Positions 1 to 8,088 of a stretch of DNA of 45,327 bases are shown here, piece by piece; within the stretch, counting starts at the first letter, position 1, and each line of letters opens with the position of its first letter. Under the pieces are notes generated by a model. That model was given only the letters and a program-made list of their open reading frames with translations, was not told the origin of the DNA and did not search any database. The position numbers and the translations under genes are program-made. This stretch comes from Bacteroidetes bacterium UBA5697 (GTDB taxonomy: Bacteria > Bacteroidota > Bacteroidia > B-17B0 > Aurantibacillaceae), in NCBI GenBank assembly GCA_002420145.1, contig DIHL01000065.1:1-45327 (forward strand). The letters run 5' to 3'.

Positions 1-14
1 CTGCAAGTCTAAAG

Positions 15-471
15 GTTAGCACCAATGTTAGACAAAATAAGACCAATCATATTGACCTTAATAATTTTTTTACAATCTTGTAGTTCAATACCATTTCTAG
101 ACTTTTCTCAAAAAGGCGCCAAGACAAAATGTTTATATCTAAATACGGACAACTTAACAATAAAATGTAATTGTGCGGACAAAGACATAAAAAAAATTAC
201 AATTTATAAAGTCAAAAACTCAAACGAAAGTTTTGGCAATAACCCTTATGACAGTATATTTAATCCGACATTAAGGAGCATAGTTTTACCTATTTCAAAA
301 GACACAGCCGACAAGTATTTTTTACAAATTGAATTATATTTGACAAATTCTCATCATAGAGAAGCATATTATATTCAGACAAATCCTAGCGACTTTTCAA
401 AGACCAGAAAAATTTATTCCCGTTATTTTAGTCATTAAGACACAGCCTATACAGAAAACACTGGTGCTAAC
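15..471. repeat. 10-bp inverted repeats bracketing the lipoprotein gene
   Basis: GTTAGCACCA at 15-24 is exactly complementary to TGGTGCTAAC at 462-471. The two arms tightly enclose the 25-438 gene. This is seen directly; that it marks the ends of a mobile or integron-like cassette is inference. Confidence 0.6.
25..438 (+). CDS. Small putative lipoprotein, function unknown
   Basis: This 137-residue protein starts with a hydrophobic signal segment ending in the lipobox-like L-Q-S-C, with Cys19 as the likely lipidated residue, so it is probably a membrane-anchored lipoprotein facing the periplasm or cell surface. The remainder is polar and shows no domain I recognise. It contains a short C-N-C pair near residue 50. 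The gene is flanked by a perfect 10-bp inverted repeat (15-24 and 462-471); the left arm ends immediately before the start codon. That arrangement, with an imperfect palindrome beyond 571, suggests an exchangeable gene cassette. The function cannot be assigned. Confidence 0.65.
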   Translation: MLDKIRPIILTLIIFLQSCSSIPFLDFSQKGAKTKCLYLNTDNLTIKCNCADKDIKKITIYKVKNSNESFGNNPYDSIFNPTLRSIVLPISKDTADKYFLQIELYLTNSHHREAYYIQTNPSDFSKTRKIYSRYFSH

Positions 472-494
472 ACGCCCTACTTCGTAGTTCAAAC

Positions 495-526
495 AAAAAG
501 CATCTGCTAATTAGTCAATGCTTTTT
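495..526. terminator. Terminator-like hairpin downstream of the lipoprotein gene
   Basis: AAAAAGCAT (495-503) pairs with ATGCTTTTT (518-526), followed by further T residues on the plus strand. The inner part is only partly paired. It is a close copy of the hairpin at 1488-1521. Confidence 0.6.
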
Positions 527-703
527 TAAGAATTTGTTAAATAACATTTCCCTTCCGCTACTTCAGCAAGTTTGCAAATGGCTATATAAAGCTTTAGCTT
601 TGTTTGTCATATGTCGCCAAGCTTTCTGGAGCCAGATATATAACCCAACCTAAAAATTAGTGGCAAACTGTCCGTATTTAGGCTCAATTAAACAAACATT
701 AAA
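527..703. other. Non-coding stretch with an imperfect palindrome
   Basis: No credible gene lies between the terminator and the VIT gene. The segment 571-645 forms an imperfect long palindrome: GGCTATATA near 579 faces TATATAACC near 635, and AAGCTTTAGC faces a GCCAAGCTTT block. It resembles the attC-like or REP-like intergenic elements found in this phylum, but no recombinase gene is present in the window. Confidence 0.35.
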
Positions 704-1405
704 ATGGTAACAATCGATAATTATTTAGACAGTCATTACATACACCGAAGCAATTGGTTAAGAGCGGCTGTTTTGGGAGCAAACGATGGCATCATATCTG
801 TTTCAAGTCTTGCTATAGGAGTTGCAGCGGCAAGTTCAACAAGAGAACCTATTGTTTTAGCAACCGTAGCTGGATTAGTAGCAGGGGCTTTATCGATGGC
901 GGCTGGCGAATATGTTTCGGTAAGTTCTCAAACCGATACTGAAAAAGCGGACATTGAAAGAGAGATACAAGAGCTCAGAGATATGCCAGAAGAAGAGCTG
1001 AATATATTAGCTCAAATTTATGAGAAGAGAGGATTAAAAAAAGAAACTGCCATGCAAGTAGCTATGGAACTAACAGAAAAAGATGCATTAGCAGCACACA
1101 TTAGAGATGAGTTGGGTATTAACGAGATTAGTCAAGCTAACCCAATACAAGCCGCCATCGCTTCAGGAACTGCATTTACTGTGGGAGGTTTATTACCTCT
1201 AATAGCTATACTTTTTGCGCCAGTAAATGGAATGGAATATTGGTTGTATGGATCGACAATTATATTCCTAATTATTTTGGGCGCCATTGCCTCAAAAACA
1301 GGTGGTTCAAGTATCCCAAAAGCAATTATGCGTATTACTATTTGGGGTACACTTGCTATGGGTTTATCCGCATTAGTAGGCTACATCTTTGGAGTGAGAG
1401 TATAA
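704..1405 (+). CDS. VIT1/CCC1-family divalent metal (Fe/Mn) transporter
   Basis: This 233-residue integral membrane protein has the layout of the VIT/CCC1 family: an N-terminal block with the conserved G-A-N-D-G-I-I-S motif (about residues 25-32), a long second membrane segment ending in A-A-G-E-Y-V-S-V-S-S-Q, a charged cytoplasmic stretch (about 77-140, E/K-rich), and three further hydrophobic segments up to the C-terminus. Family members export or sequester iron or manganese; the acidic cytoplasmic helices bind metal in the eukaryotic homologues. The length fits the bacterial family. The gene is monocistronic, with terminators on both sides. Metal specificity cannot be read from the sequence. 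Confidence 0.88.
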   Translation: MVTIDNYLDSHYIHRSNWLRAAVLGANDGIISVSSLAIGVAAASSTREPIVLATVAGLVAGALSMAAGEYVSVSSQTDTEKADIEREIQELRDMPEEELNILAQIYEKRGLKKETAMQVAMELTEKDALAAHIRDELGINEISQANPIQAAIASGTAFTVGGLLPLIAILFAPVNGMEYWLYGSTIIFLIILGAIASKTGGSSIPKAIMRITIWGTLAMGLSALVGYIFGVRV

Positions 1406-1487
1406 ATTAAATATATAAGACTTAGTTCAATCATTAAAATTGCCTTTCAGCACTATTTTAAAATACAAGCATCTTATTCATTCAAAC

Positions 1488-1521
1488 AAAAAAGCATCCA
1501 CTAATAAGTGAATGCTTTTTT
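1488..1521. terminator. Bidirectional terminator between convergent genes
   Basis: AAAAAAGCAT (1488-1497) pairs with ATGCTTTTTT (1512-1521); the inner CACT/AGTG stem closes an AATA loop, with one C-A mismatch. T tracts on both strands let it serve the VIT gene and the minus-strand barrel gene ending at 1540. Confidence 0.85.
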
Positions 1522-1539
1522 AATATCTCTTGTTTTGTA

Positions 1540-2448
1540 TTAGAACTTCGCTCTAATCTTACGAACTTTACCTCTTCTATGTTTTCCAAAGAAATGACCG
1601 TAACGTCCTCTGTAGAAACTTGATTTTCCTCTTAATACATAACTGTAGCTTAAACTCATTGTCATGTAGGCATCTTTATGCGTTTTATCTCCACGTTTTT
1701 GTCCCCAAGTATGTGAATTATATAAACCAGCATTCTCTTCAGTAACAGTAACTCCTAATTCAGGTGTTCTTAATGATAAATTTGGATCGCCAGACATACT
1801 TGGATCATCCGGATAATTCCCACTAATATCATCTAAGTAATCTGTAAAAGTAGTTCTATAATTTAACTCATATCCAATACGGTGCTTTTTGTGAAATGTA
1901 AAATAAAAACCAATACCTGCTGGAATATTGATACCTACTGGAGAATAAGAAACCCCTTCTGTATGTAAAGGACGTAGTTTTACGTTACCATCTAATGTTT
2001 TAGGATTTGAATAAAAAGCTCCAACACCTGCAAAGAAATAAGCTCTAAAACCGTTTCTATATCTGTAAGTATTTCCTAAATCATTATCCTCATAAAAGAA
2101 AACTTGACCAGTCACAGCCAAATCAAACATGTCATTTTTGAAATTTAAGTTACGAGCATTACGTGCTGGATTAGAAGACAATTTATCATCACCTTCAATT
2201 CTTAAATAATCTAAAGCTAGTTTAACTGAAACTTTTGGATGAACTTTATAACGTGCAAATCCACCAACATTCCAACGAGTTTTAGCCATTTTCATATCGG
2301 CTACGAAATCTCTACGTGTTTTTTCTTTACCACCAATATCGCCTAAGTAGTTAGATACACCAAGAGCAAAACCATAATCCCAAAGCCATTGAGCCTTAGT
2401 AATTGTGGTGGTGAATAAAATAAAACAAATAATAAATACTTTTTTCAT
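1540..2448 (-). CDS. Outer-membrane beta-barrel protein (DUF6089-like)
   Basis: About 302 residues beginning with a clear signal peptide (M-K-K-V-F-I-I-C, cleavage after T-K-A-Q). The mature protein has the alternating strand pattern of a small outer-membrane barrel and a conserved-looking start (W-D-Y-G-F-A-L-G-V-S-N-Y-L-G-D-I-G-G) that I associate with the DUF6089 family of Bacteroidota; the family name is from memory. The last 23 residues are unusually basic (12 Arg/Lys/His) and end in Phe. A longer reading frame starts at 2535, but it would place 29 residues before the signal peptide and run through the promoter at 2473-2504, so 2448 is chosen. The role is unknown, presumably structural or in transport at the outer membrane. 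Confidence 0.8.
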   Translation of the reverse strand: MKKVFIICFILFTTTITKAQWLWDYGFALGVSNYLGDIGGKEKTRRDFVADMKMAKTRWNVGGFARYKVHPKVSVKLALDYLRIEGDDKLSSNPARNARNLNFKNDMFDLAVTGQVFFYEDNDLGNTYRYRNGFRAYFFAGVGAFYSNPKTLDGNVKLRPLHTEGVSYSPVGINIPAGIGFYFTFHKKHRIGYELNYRTTFTDYLDDISGNYPDDPSMSGDPNLSLRTPELGVTVTEENAGLYNSHTWGQKRGDKTHKDAYMTMSLSYSYVLRGKSSFYRGRYGHFFGKHRRGKVRKIRAKF

Positions 2449-2472
2449 TGATATAATTCGGTATTGAGTATA

Positions 2473-2504
2473 CAAAAATAAGAAAATCTTTAACTTTACA
2501 CCAA
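2473..2504 (-). promoter_or_regulatory. Promoter of the barrel gene (-33 TTG, -7 TATTTTTG)
   Basis: On the minus strand TTG (2504-2502) is followed after 21 bases by TATTTTTG (2480-2473). This matches the Bacteroidota pattern TTG-N17-23-TAnnTTTG. The predicted transcript starts about 15-20 bases upstream of the ATG at 2448. Confidence 0.7.
2491..2498 (+). promoter_or_regulatory. Possible -7 element (TAACTTTA) for the flavin enzyme
   Basis: TAACTTTA differs by one base from TAnnTTTG and lies 17 bases before the ATG at 2515. A TTG at 2464-2466 is at a plausible -33 distance. It overlaps the divergent promoter at 2473-2504, so the two genes may compete for polymerase. Confidence 0.4.
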
Positions 2505-2514
2505 AAATAATACC

Positions 2515-3462
2515 ATGATGGACACAATTAAGCAATTATTTAACATAAAATACCCCATTGTGCAGGGTGGAATGATTTGGTGCAGTGGCTGGGAACTAGC
2601 ATCAGCCGTATCAAATGCAGGTGGTTTAGGGCTTATTGGGTCGGGCTCCATGTATCCAGACATATTAAGGGAGCATATAAAAAAATGTAAACAAGCTACT
2701 AACAATCCATTTGGCGTTAACGTTCCGTTATTATATCCAAATATCGAAGAACACATCAAAATCATCATCGAAGAAGGTGTAAAAATTGTATTTACCTCGG
2801 CTGGTAACCCCAAAACCTGGACAAACCATCTCAAACAACATGGTATTACTGTAGTGCATGTGGTTTCGAATGTGAAATTTGCTACTAAATGCCAAGAAGC
2901 AGGTGTTGATGCCATCGTTGCCGAAGGCTTTGAAGCGGGAGGACATAATGGACGAGAAGAAACCACTACTTTAGTATTGATACCACAAGTAAAAAATGCT
3001 ATTACCATTCCATTAATAGCGGCTGGAGGAATCGGATCAGGAAGAGCCATGGCAGCTGCTTTTGCTTTGGGAGCTCAAGGAGTGCAAATTGGTAGTCGTT
3101 TTGTAACAACTCAAGAATCATCAGCTCATATTAATTTTAAAAATGCAATTATAGAAGCCAAAGAGGGTGATACTCAACTATCATTAAAACAATTAACTCC
3201 AGTGAGATTACTTAAAAATCCATTTTTTGAAAGAGTAAATGAACTAGAGAAAAAAGGAGCTAGTGCCGAGGAATTAGCAGCATTATTAGGAAGAGGAAGG
3301 GCTAAAAAAGGAATGTTTGAAGGTAACTTAACAGAAGGTGAATTAGAAATAGGTCAGATTTCGGGTGGTATTGATAAAATTCAAACTGTAAAAGAAGTAA
3401 TTGATGAAATTATAACAGAATATAATTCTGTTATAAAAACAATGGAAAATAGTTTTTTATAA
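2515..3462 (+). CDS. NAD(P)H-dependent flavin oxidoreductase, nitronate monooxygenase family
   Basis: This 315-residue protein is an FMN-binding TIM barrel of the nitronate monooxygenase/2-nitropropane dioxygenase (and FabK-like) family. Visible signatures are the N-terminal Y-P-I-V-Q-G-G-M, A-V-S-N-A-G-G-L-G-L-I-G-S-G, N-P-F-G-V-N-V-P, the central V-A-E-G-F-E-A-G-G-H-N-G, and the phosphate-binding I-A-A-G-G-I-G-S-G-R followed by G-A-Q-G-V-Q-I-G-S-R-F. These enzymes oxidise nitronates using FMN and O2; some relatives act in fatty acid synthesis. The substrate is not determined. Its stop codon shares the hexamer TTATAA (3457-3462) with that of the convergent gene. Confidence 0.88.
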   Translation: MMDTIKQLFNIKYPIVQGGMIWCSGWELASAVSNAGGLGLIGSGSMYPDILREHIKKCKQATNNPFGVNVPLLYPNIEEHIKIIIEEGVKIVFTSAGNPKTWTNHLKQHGITVVHVVSNVKFATKCQEAGVDAIVAEGFEAGGHNGREETTTLVLIPQVKNAITIPLIAAGGIGSGRAMAAAFALGAQGVQIGSRFVTTQESSAHINFKNAIIEAKEGDTQLSLKQLTPVRLLKNPFFERVNELEKKGASAEELAALLGRGRAKKGMFEGNLTEGELEIGQISGGIDKIQTVKEVIDEIITEYNSVIKTMENSFL

Positions 3463-4887
3463 TCTGATTAAATAAAAATGATTTAATTCTGTTGTATCTC
3501 CCCTACTCGTTTCTATACCTATAGTTTTAGGATATAACTCATTCACGTTTTGTTTAGCTAACAATACAAAATTGGCATTTTGTAACACTTGCTGATAATT
3601 TATTTGGCTTAAAAAATAAGCATCTCTATCTGCCAATAGATTAATAATAAATGGTTTTCCAAAAGCTATATTTTCTTTTGGTGTAACCATTGTTTTTATT
3701 TTTTCGAAATCTTGTAATACTGATATTTCGTATGGACCAATGTTAGTATCTGTATGCTTCATGGCCAACCAAATTGTTTTTGAATTGCTTAAAAGTACAA
3801 TACCAAAACAAGCAACAATACCTATATTTTGATACTTAAAGTTTATTTTCTCAAAAACTAATTTTAATCCAACAATTATAAAATAAAACAACAATGGTAC
3901 TATGGGAATTAAATACTTAATCGTATCAGCATTGTAGGGATAAAAAAATAAAAACAAGAAATAAAAGATAAAACTAAAATGAAGGATATTTATTTTTTTG
4001 AGCAATGAAAAAATAAAACCAATCAAGAAAAAAGTAAATGCAAATACTGTCATGATTGTATTAATCCAATACGGAATTTCTTGTTCAAAAAACAAAGTTA
4101 AATAACTAGAATAAATACTCACATTTTCGAAAATCGTATTAAAACTGTAACCATTAACAACTATTGAAGAATATAATTTTAATTCTTGATTTTGAACAGA
4201 GCTTAATAAACACGTATTGATAATCATGACACATCCTAAAATGATGAATAAGCCAATTGCTACATCTTTAATTTTTTGTTTCATGGCTTTATCTTGCTCA
4301 AAAAACAAAAAGCAAACATAAGCCAATACCAAAGAAAGCCCTACAAATCTCACTGAAACCAATAGTCCTAACAATATAGGAATGACATATAGTATCCATT
4401 TTTTAGAAACGGTTGTTAAATACAATACATAATAAAATAATGCTATAAAAACAAATTCAGGAACAACTTCGGATTTCAATCGAAGAAATAAGAAATTATA
4501 AAACACAGCGAGTGTTGTTACAAAACTAATTGCTAAAGAGAGCCGAGAAGTGAGAAACATAAAAAAACACAAGGCAGCAACAATATAGGTGATTGATATC
4601 ACATCCACATAATTTTGAATATGTAATGTTGGCGTAACGATACTTAATATCACAGAAAAAAACACACTTCGTTTTTGACTGCTGTATTCTTCAATATTTA
4701 ATACTTGCTTGTATGAATCGGTAGAAGAATGTATGTGTTGTGATTGATAAATATATTGCGCAAAATCATCGCCCCAATCGGGATATTTTTGAGAATGAAT
4801 AAAAAAAGTTGGAACTAAAATAATAATGAGTAATAACACACACATTATTTGGCGCGTAAAAATTATATTAGAAAAATAATTTCTCAT
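3457..4887 (-). CDS. Polytopic membrane protein, GT-C glycosyltransferase-like
   Basis: 476 residues with about ten hydrophobic segments. The first extracytoplasmic loop after TM1 carries P-D-W-G-D-D (Asp40-Asp41), the position and type of acidic pair used by GT-C enzymes (GT39/PMT and ArnT-like) that transfer sugars from polyprenyl-phosphate carriers. A C-terminal soluble part follows the last membrane segment. The start codon overlaps the upstream stop as TAATG, so it is translationally coupled to the 4887-5429 gene. The sugar and acceptor are unknown. Confidence 0.6.
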   Translation of the reverse strand: MRNYFSNIIFTRQIMCVLLLIIILVPTFFIHSQKYPDWGDDFAQYIYQSQHIHSSTDSYKQVLNIEEYSSQKRSVFFSVILSIVTPTLHIQNYVDVISITYIVAALCFFMFLTSRLSLAISFVTTLAVFYNFLFLRLKSEVVPEFVFIALFYYVLYLTTVSKKWILYVIPILLGLLVSVRFVGLSLVLAYVCFLFFEQDKAMKQKIKDVAIGLFIILGCVMIINTCLLSSVQNQELKLYSSIVVNGYSFNTIFENVSIYSSYLTLFFEQEIPYWINTIMTVFAFTFFLIGFIFSLLKKINILHFSFIFYFLFLFFYPYNADTIKYLIPIVPLLFYFIIVGLKLVFEKINFKYQNIGIVACFGIVLLSNSKTIWLAMKHTDTNIGPYEISVLQDFEKIKTMVTPKENIAFGKPFIINLLADRDAYFLSQINYQQVLQNANFVLLAKQNVNELYPKTIGIETSRGDTTELNHFYLIRL

Positions 4888-5429
4888 TATATTTTTTTAA
4901 GTTTTTGAATTGCTTTAATGGTATTTTTTACTCGACTTCTAATACCAGGACCTTCTTCAGTTTCACTTAAATGATTTAAAACAATTAATAATTCATTTAA
5001 TAACTCAGGATATGGTTTTGAAATATTAAAAACAACCCTGATAGCAAATACTCTAACAGCAATAGCTTCGGAAGGATTTTTTATATATTCAAAACATTTG
5101 TCTAACATAAATGATTCTGTTTTTTTAGGAACAGAATGTATTTGAAATAACCTCAACGTATTTCTAATAACGCCATTATGTAGATTTTTTTGTTTAAGAT
5201 TATTAATCAACTTTAGATGATATGGCTTTGTACAGTTGTAATCAATATCACTACAATGCCCAAAAACCCACATTGCCCTACTACTTAATAAATGATCTTT
5301 TTCAAATGCTAACGAAACCAATTCTGAAATCTGATTACTATTAATGATTTTCTGTGCCAAAGCAGGCGCTTTAAACTCCCTAATATCTGGCAATAAAGCA
5401 TCTTTAATATTAAATGGTCTAGATTCCAT
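4887..5429 (-). CDS. Small alpha-helical, HEAT-like protein
   Basis: 180 residues without a signal peptide or membrane segment. The sequence reads as successive amphipathic helix pairs (for example S-S-R-A-M-W-V-F-G-H and A-V-R-V-F-A-I-R-V-V-F-N), typical of short HEAT-like repeat proteins of this phylum that act as scaffolds. No catalytic motif is visible. It is the first gene of a two-gene operon with the GT-C type membrane protein (1-nt overlap), so it may assist that protein. This pairing is inference. Confidence 0.6.
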   Translation of the reverse strand: MESRPFNIKDALLPDIREFKAPALAQKIINSNQISELVSLAFEKDHLLSSRAMWVFGHCSDIDYNCTKPYHLKLINNLKQKNLHNGVIRNTLRLFQIHSVPKKTESFMLDKCFEYIKNPSEAIAVRVFAIRVVFNISKPYPELLNELLIVLNHLSETEEGPGIRSRVKNTIKAIQKLKKI

Positions 5430-5509
5430 GAGTAAATAATAATAAAATAATGTATAGTATGTTTATAAGATAAAAAGCAATAAAAAATAAATATAAGTAA
5501 ATTTTAAAA

Positions 5510-5517
5510 TAGCTTTG
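5510..5517 (+). promoter_or_regulatory. -7 element TAGCTTTG that fixes the start of the ligase gene
   Basis: A perfect TAnnTTTG. No TTG is present at the -33 distance. Because its last G is also the first base of a possible GTG start at 5517, transcription should begin downstream of that GTG, which favours the ATG at 5565. Confidence 0.6.
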
Positions 5518-5564
5518 TGTTTTATCAAATTATATGTAAACTCGTGCTAATTTACAGAATATTT

Positions 5565-6866
5565 ATGAGTAGCTCATTGCCCGATATAGAGACTAAAACA
5601 CTTGAAGAAATTACACAACTTCAAGACAAGAAATTAGTTAATCTATTATCTTACGTTAATACTCATTCAAAATTTTATCAATCTCGTTTTAAGGAAAACA
5701 ATATTGATATTTCTAGTATCAAAACCATAAACGATTTACAAAAAATCCCTGTCACCAGTAAAGATGATTTATACCATCACAACCAAGATTTTATTTGTGT
5801 TTCTCCAGATAAAATTATTGATTACGTTACTACTAGTGGTACATTAGGCGACCCTTTAACTTTTGTATTAACAGATAAAGATTTAGACAGATTAGCTTAT
5901 AATGAACATATTTCTTTAGCTTGTGCTGGAGGAACCAAAAACGACATCTATCAATTAATGACTACGATTGATAGACGTTTTATGGCTGGCATGGCTTATT
6001 TCTTAGGATTAAAACAAATGGGCGCTGGTGTTGTGAGAGTTGGAAACGGAATGCCAGAATTTCAATGGGACACCATTAAACGATTAAAACCAACCATTGC
6101 TATTGCCGTTCCTTCGTTTTTATTAAAGCTCATTGAGTTTGCCGAACAAAACAACATTGACTATAAAAATTGCAGTATCAAAAAAGTAGTTTGCATAGGC
6201 GAACCTATTCGTAACGAAGATTTTTCTTATAACACTTTAGGTAAACGTATTACCGATAAGTGGCCATTAGAATTATATAGCACTTATGCTTCTACAGAAA
6301 TGGGCGCTGCCTTTACAGAGTGTAAAGAAGGAAAGGGAGGACATCATCATCCTGAGTTATTAATCGTAGAGTTTTTGGATGATCATAACCAACCAGTTGC
6401 TAAAGGCGAAGCTGGAGAATTAACAGTGACGACTTTAGATGTGGAAGGAATGCCATTGATACGTTTTAAAACTGGAGATATTTGCAAAGCTCATTATGAA
6501 CCATGCAGCTGCGGAAGAACTACTCTTAGAGTAAGCCCAATTTTAGGACGCAAACAACAAATGATAAAATTTAAAGGCACTAGTTTATATCCACCTGCGC
6601 TTTATGATATTTTAAATACCATACCGTACATCAAAAATTATATTGTTGAAGTTTACACCAATGATATTGGAACGGATGAAATAGTGATTAATATTGGAGC
6701 TATTAATCCACCAGATAATTTTGACAAAGAATTAAAAGACCATTTTAGAGCAAAATTAAGAGTTGCCCCTACTATTGTTTTAAATACACCCGAAAATATA
6801 AGTAAACAACAATTACCTGAAATGAGTAGAAAACCAATCACCTTTATTGACAAAAGAGCTAAATAA
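5565..6866 (+). CDS. PaaK-like (phenylacetate-CoA ligase family) adenylate-forming enzyme
   Basis: 433 residues from the chosen ATG. Motifs of the adenylate-forming superfamily are in order: T-T-S-G-T-L-G-D-P (about 89-97, phosphate loop), Y-A-S-T-E-M-G (241-247, adenine region), G-E-A-G-E-L (281-286), R-F-K-T-G-D (300-305, ribose-binding Asp), and the PaaK-type C-x6-C-S-C-G-R cluster (Cys307, Cys314, Cys316). These enzymes activate a carboxylic acid with ATP and usually transfer it to CoA. The next gene, 46 bases downstream on the same strand, is a lipid-type acyltransferase, so the product is likely an acyl or aryl-acyl group used in lipid modification. The acid substrate is not evident. 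Confidence 0.82.
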   Translation: MSSSLPDIETKTLEEITQLQDKKLVNLLSYVNTHSKFYQSRFKENNIDISSIKTINDLQKIPVTSKDDLYHHNQDFICVSPDKIIDYVTTSGTLGDPLTFVLTDKDLDRLAYNEHISLACAGGTKNDIYQLMTTIDRRFMAGMAYFLGLKQMGAGVVRVGNGMPEFQWDTIKRLKPTIAIAVPSFLLKLIEFAEQNNIDYKNCSIKKVVCIGEPIRNEDFSYNTLGKRITDKWPLELYSTYASTEMGAAFTECKEGKGGHHHPELLIVEFLDDHNQPVAKGEAGELTVTTLDVEGMPLIRFKTGDICKAHYEPCSCGRTTLRVSPILGRKQQMIKFKGTSLYPPALYDILNTIPYIKNYIVEVYTNDIGTDEIVINIGAINPPDNFDKELKDHFRAKLRVAPTIVLNTPENISKQQLPEMSRKPITFIDKRAK

Positions 6867-6912
6867 ATAAGTTTATCAGCCACTAATTGTTGCACCAAAA
6901 CAGTACTTACTA

Positions 6913-8088
6913 ATGAAATTATATAAATCGGAACCAGCCAAAACAATTAGTGATTTTGCAAAAGACTTTAACTTTGAAACATTAAGACCCTATTATGATA
7001 GCGAAGCGCCAGAGGTAATGAAGCGCATGAGCGAGTATGATGCTTATTTTGAAATCATGACTTATTTATGGCCAGAGATGAGCAAAGAAGTCGTGATTCA
7101 AAAAGCGTTACATACAAATTCTCCTTACGATTTTCAAACTGGATACATGAGTGAGGGTATTTGGAAAATTATAAAATCGACCTCTACTGGCTTAACGTGG
7201 AGTGGTCTTGAAAATTTAGACAGAAACAAAGCAAATTTATATATCGCTAATCATCGAGATATTTTATTAGATAGTGCTATTCTACAAATTATATTAGACA
7301 AAGAAGATTTTGAAACATCTGAAATAACTTTTGGTTCTAATTTAATTACAGAAGGTTTTATTACAGACTTTGCCAAAATGAACCGAATGGTTTCTATTAA
7401 ACGTGAAGGCAATGCCAAAGAACTTTACGACATCTCTCAACAACTCAGTGCTTATATCAGACATAGTATTTTGGATAAAAACACCAGTGTTTGGATAGCA
7501 CAAAGAAATGGAAGAACAAAAGATGGCAATGATATCACTCAAACAGGTTTACTTAAAATGTTAAACATGAGTGGACGAAATGATTTTGCTGAAAATTTTG
7601 AAGAGTTAAATATTATACCACTTTCTATAAGCTACGAATACGAACCTTGTGATGCTTTAAAAGTTCAAGAAACCTATTTATCATCATTACTTAGCAAATA
7701 TGTAAAAGCACCTAATGAAGATATCAATAGTGTGATTACTGGTATTAAGCAGCCAAAAGGAAAAATTCATGTTGCTTTTGGGAAGTCCATCAACCAAAAA
7801 TTAAAAGAAATAAATGCTATTGGAAATGAGAATGAAAAAATAAAATTATTAGCCTCTCATATTGATAAGCAAATTCATCAAAACTACAAGCTTAACCCTG
7901 TGAATTACATTGCCTACGACATCATCAATCAAACCAATGTATTTGATAGTAAATATACTGAACAAGAAAAAAATGATTTTGTTTCGTACGTTAATAATCA
8001 AACTAAAGGATTAAAAGGAGAAACTGAAATTTTAAAAAACTTATTTATAACTCTTTATGCAAATCCTGTTGTAAACAAATTAAGTTAA
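6913..8088 (+). CDS. 1-acyl-glycerol-3-phosphate acyltransferase-like protein
   Basis: 391 residues, longer than PlsC (about 240). The acyltransferase block is N-H-R-D-I-L-L-D (residues 113-120), followed by L-I-T-E-G-F and the I-K-R-E-G and I-A-Q-R-N-G-R-T-K-D-G blocks that match the downstream substrate-binding motifs of the glycerolipid acyltransferase superfamily. The spacing between His114 and Asp120 is five residues rather than the canonical four; Asp116 also follows the His. No clear membrane segment is visible. Co-transcription with the PaaK-like ligase is likely from the 46-base gap. Its stop codon overlaps that of the convergent gene inside TTAA (8085-8088). Confidence 0.75.
   Translation: MKLYKSEPAKTISDFAKDFNFETLRPYYDSEAPEVMKRMSEYDAYFEIMTYLWPEMSKEVVIQKALHTNSPYDFQTGYMSEGIWKIIKSTSTGLTWSGLENLDRNKANLYIANHRDILLDSAILQIILDKEDFETSEITFGSNLITEGFITDFAKMNRMVSIKREGNAKELYDISQQLSAYIRHSILDKNTSVWIAQRNGRTKDGNDITQTGLLKMLNMSGRNDFAENFEELNIIPLSISYEYEPCDALKVQETYLSSLLSKYVKAPNEDINSVITGIKQPKGKIHVAFGKSINQKLKEINAIGNENEKIKLLASHIDKQIHQNYKLNPVNYIAYDIINQTNVFDSKYTEQEKNDFVSYVNNQTKGLKGETEILKNLFITLYANPVVNKLS

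Noticed and set aside
2449..2535. Upstream start at 2535 for the barrel gene
   Set aside because: It would put 29 residues before a clear signal peptide, overlap the divergent gene and include the promoter at 2473-2504.
2496..3050. 184-codon minus-strand frame opposite the flavin enzyme
   Set aside because: It is antisense to a well-supported enzyme gene and its product resembles no protein family.
5517..5564. GTG start at 5517 for the PaaK-like ligase
   Set aside because: The GTG overlaps the -7 element TAGCTTTG, so it cannot be in the mRNA if that promoter is used.
5565..8088. Flexirubin or aryl-polyene pigment cluster
   Set aside because: Ligase and acyltransferase occur in such clusters, but no ketosynthase, acyl carrier, dehydratase or DarA/DarB-type gene is present.
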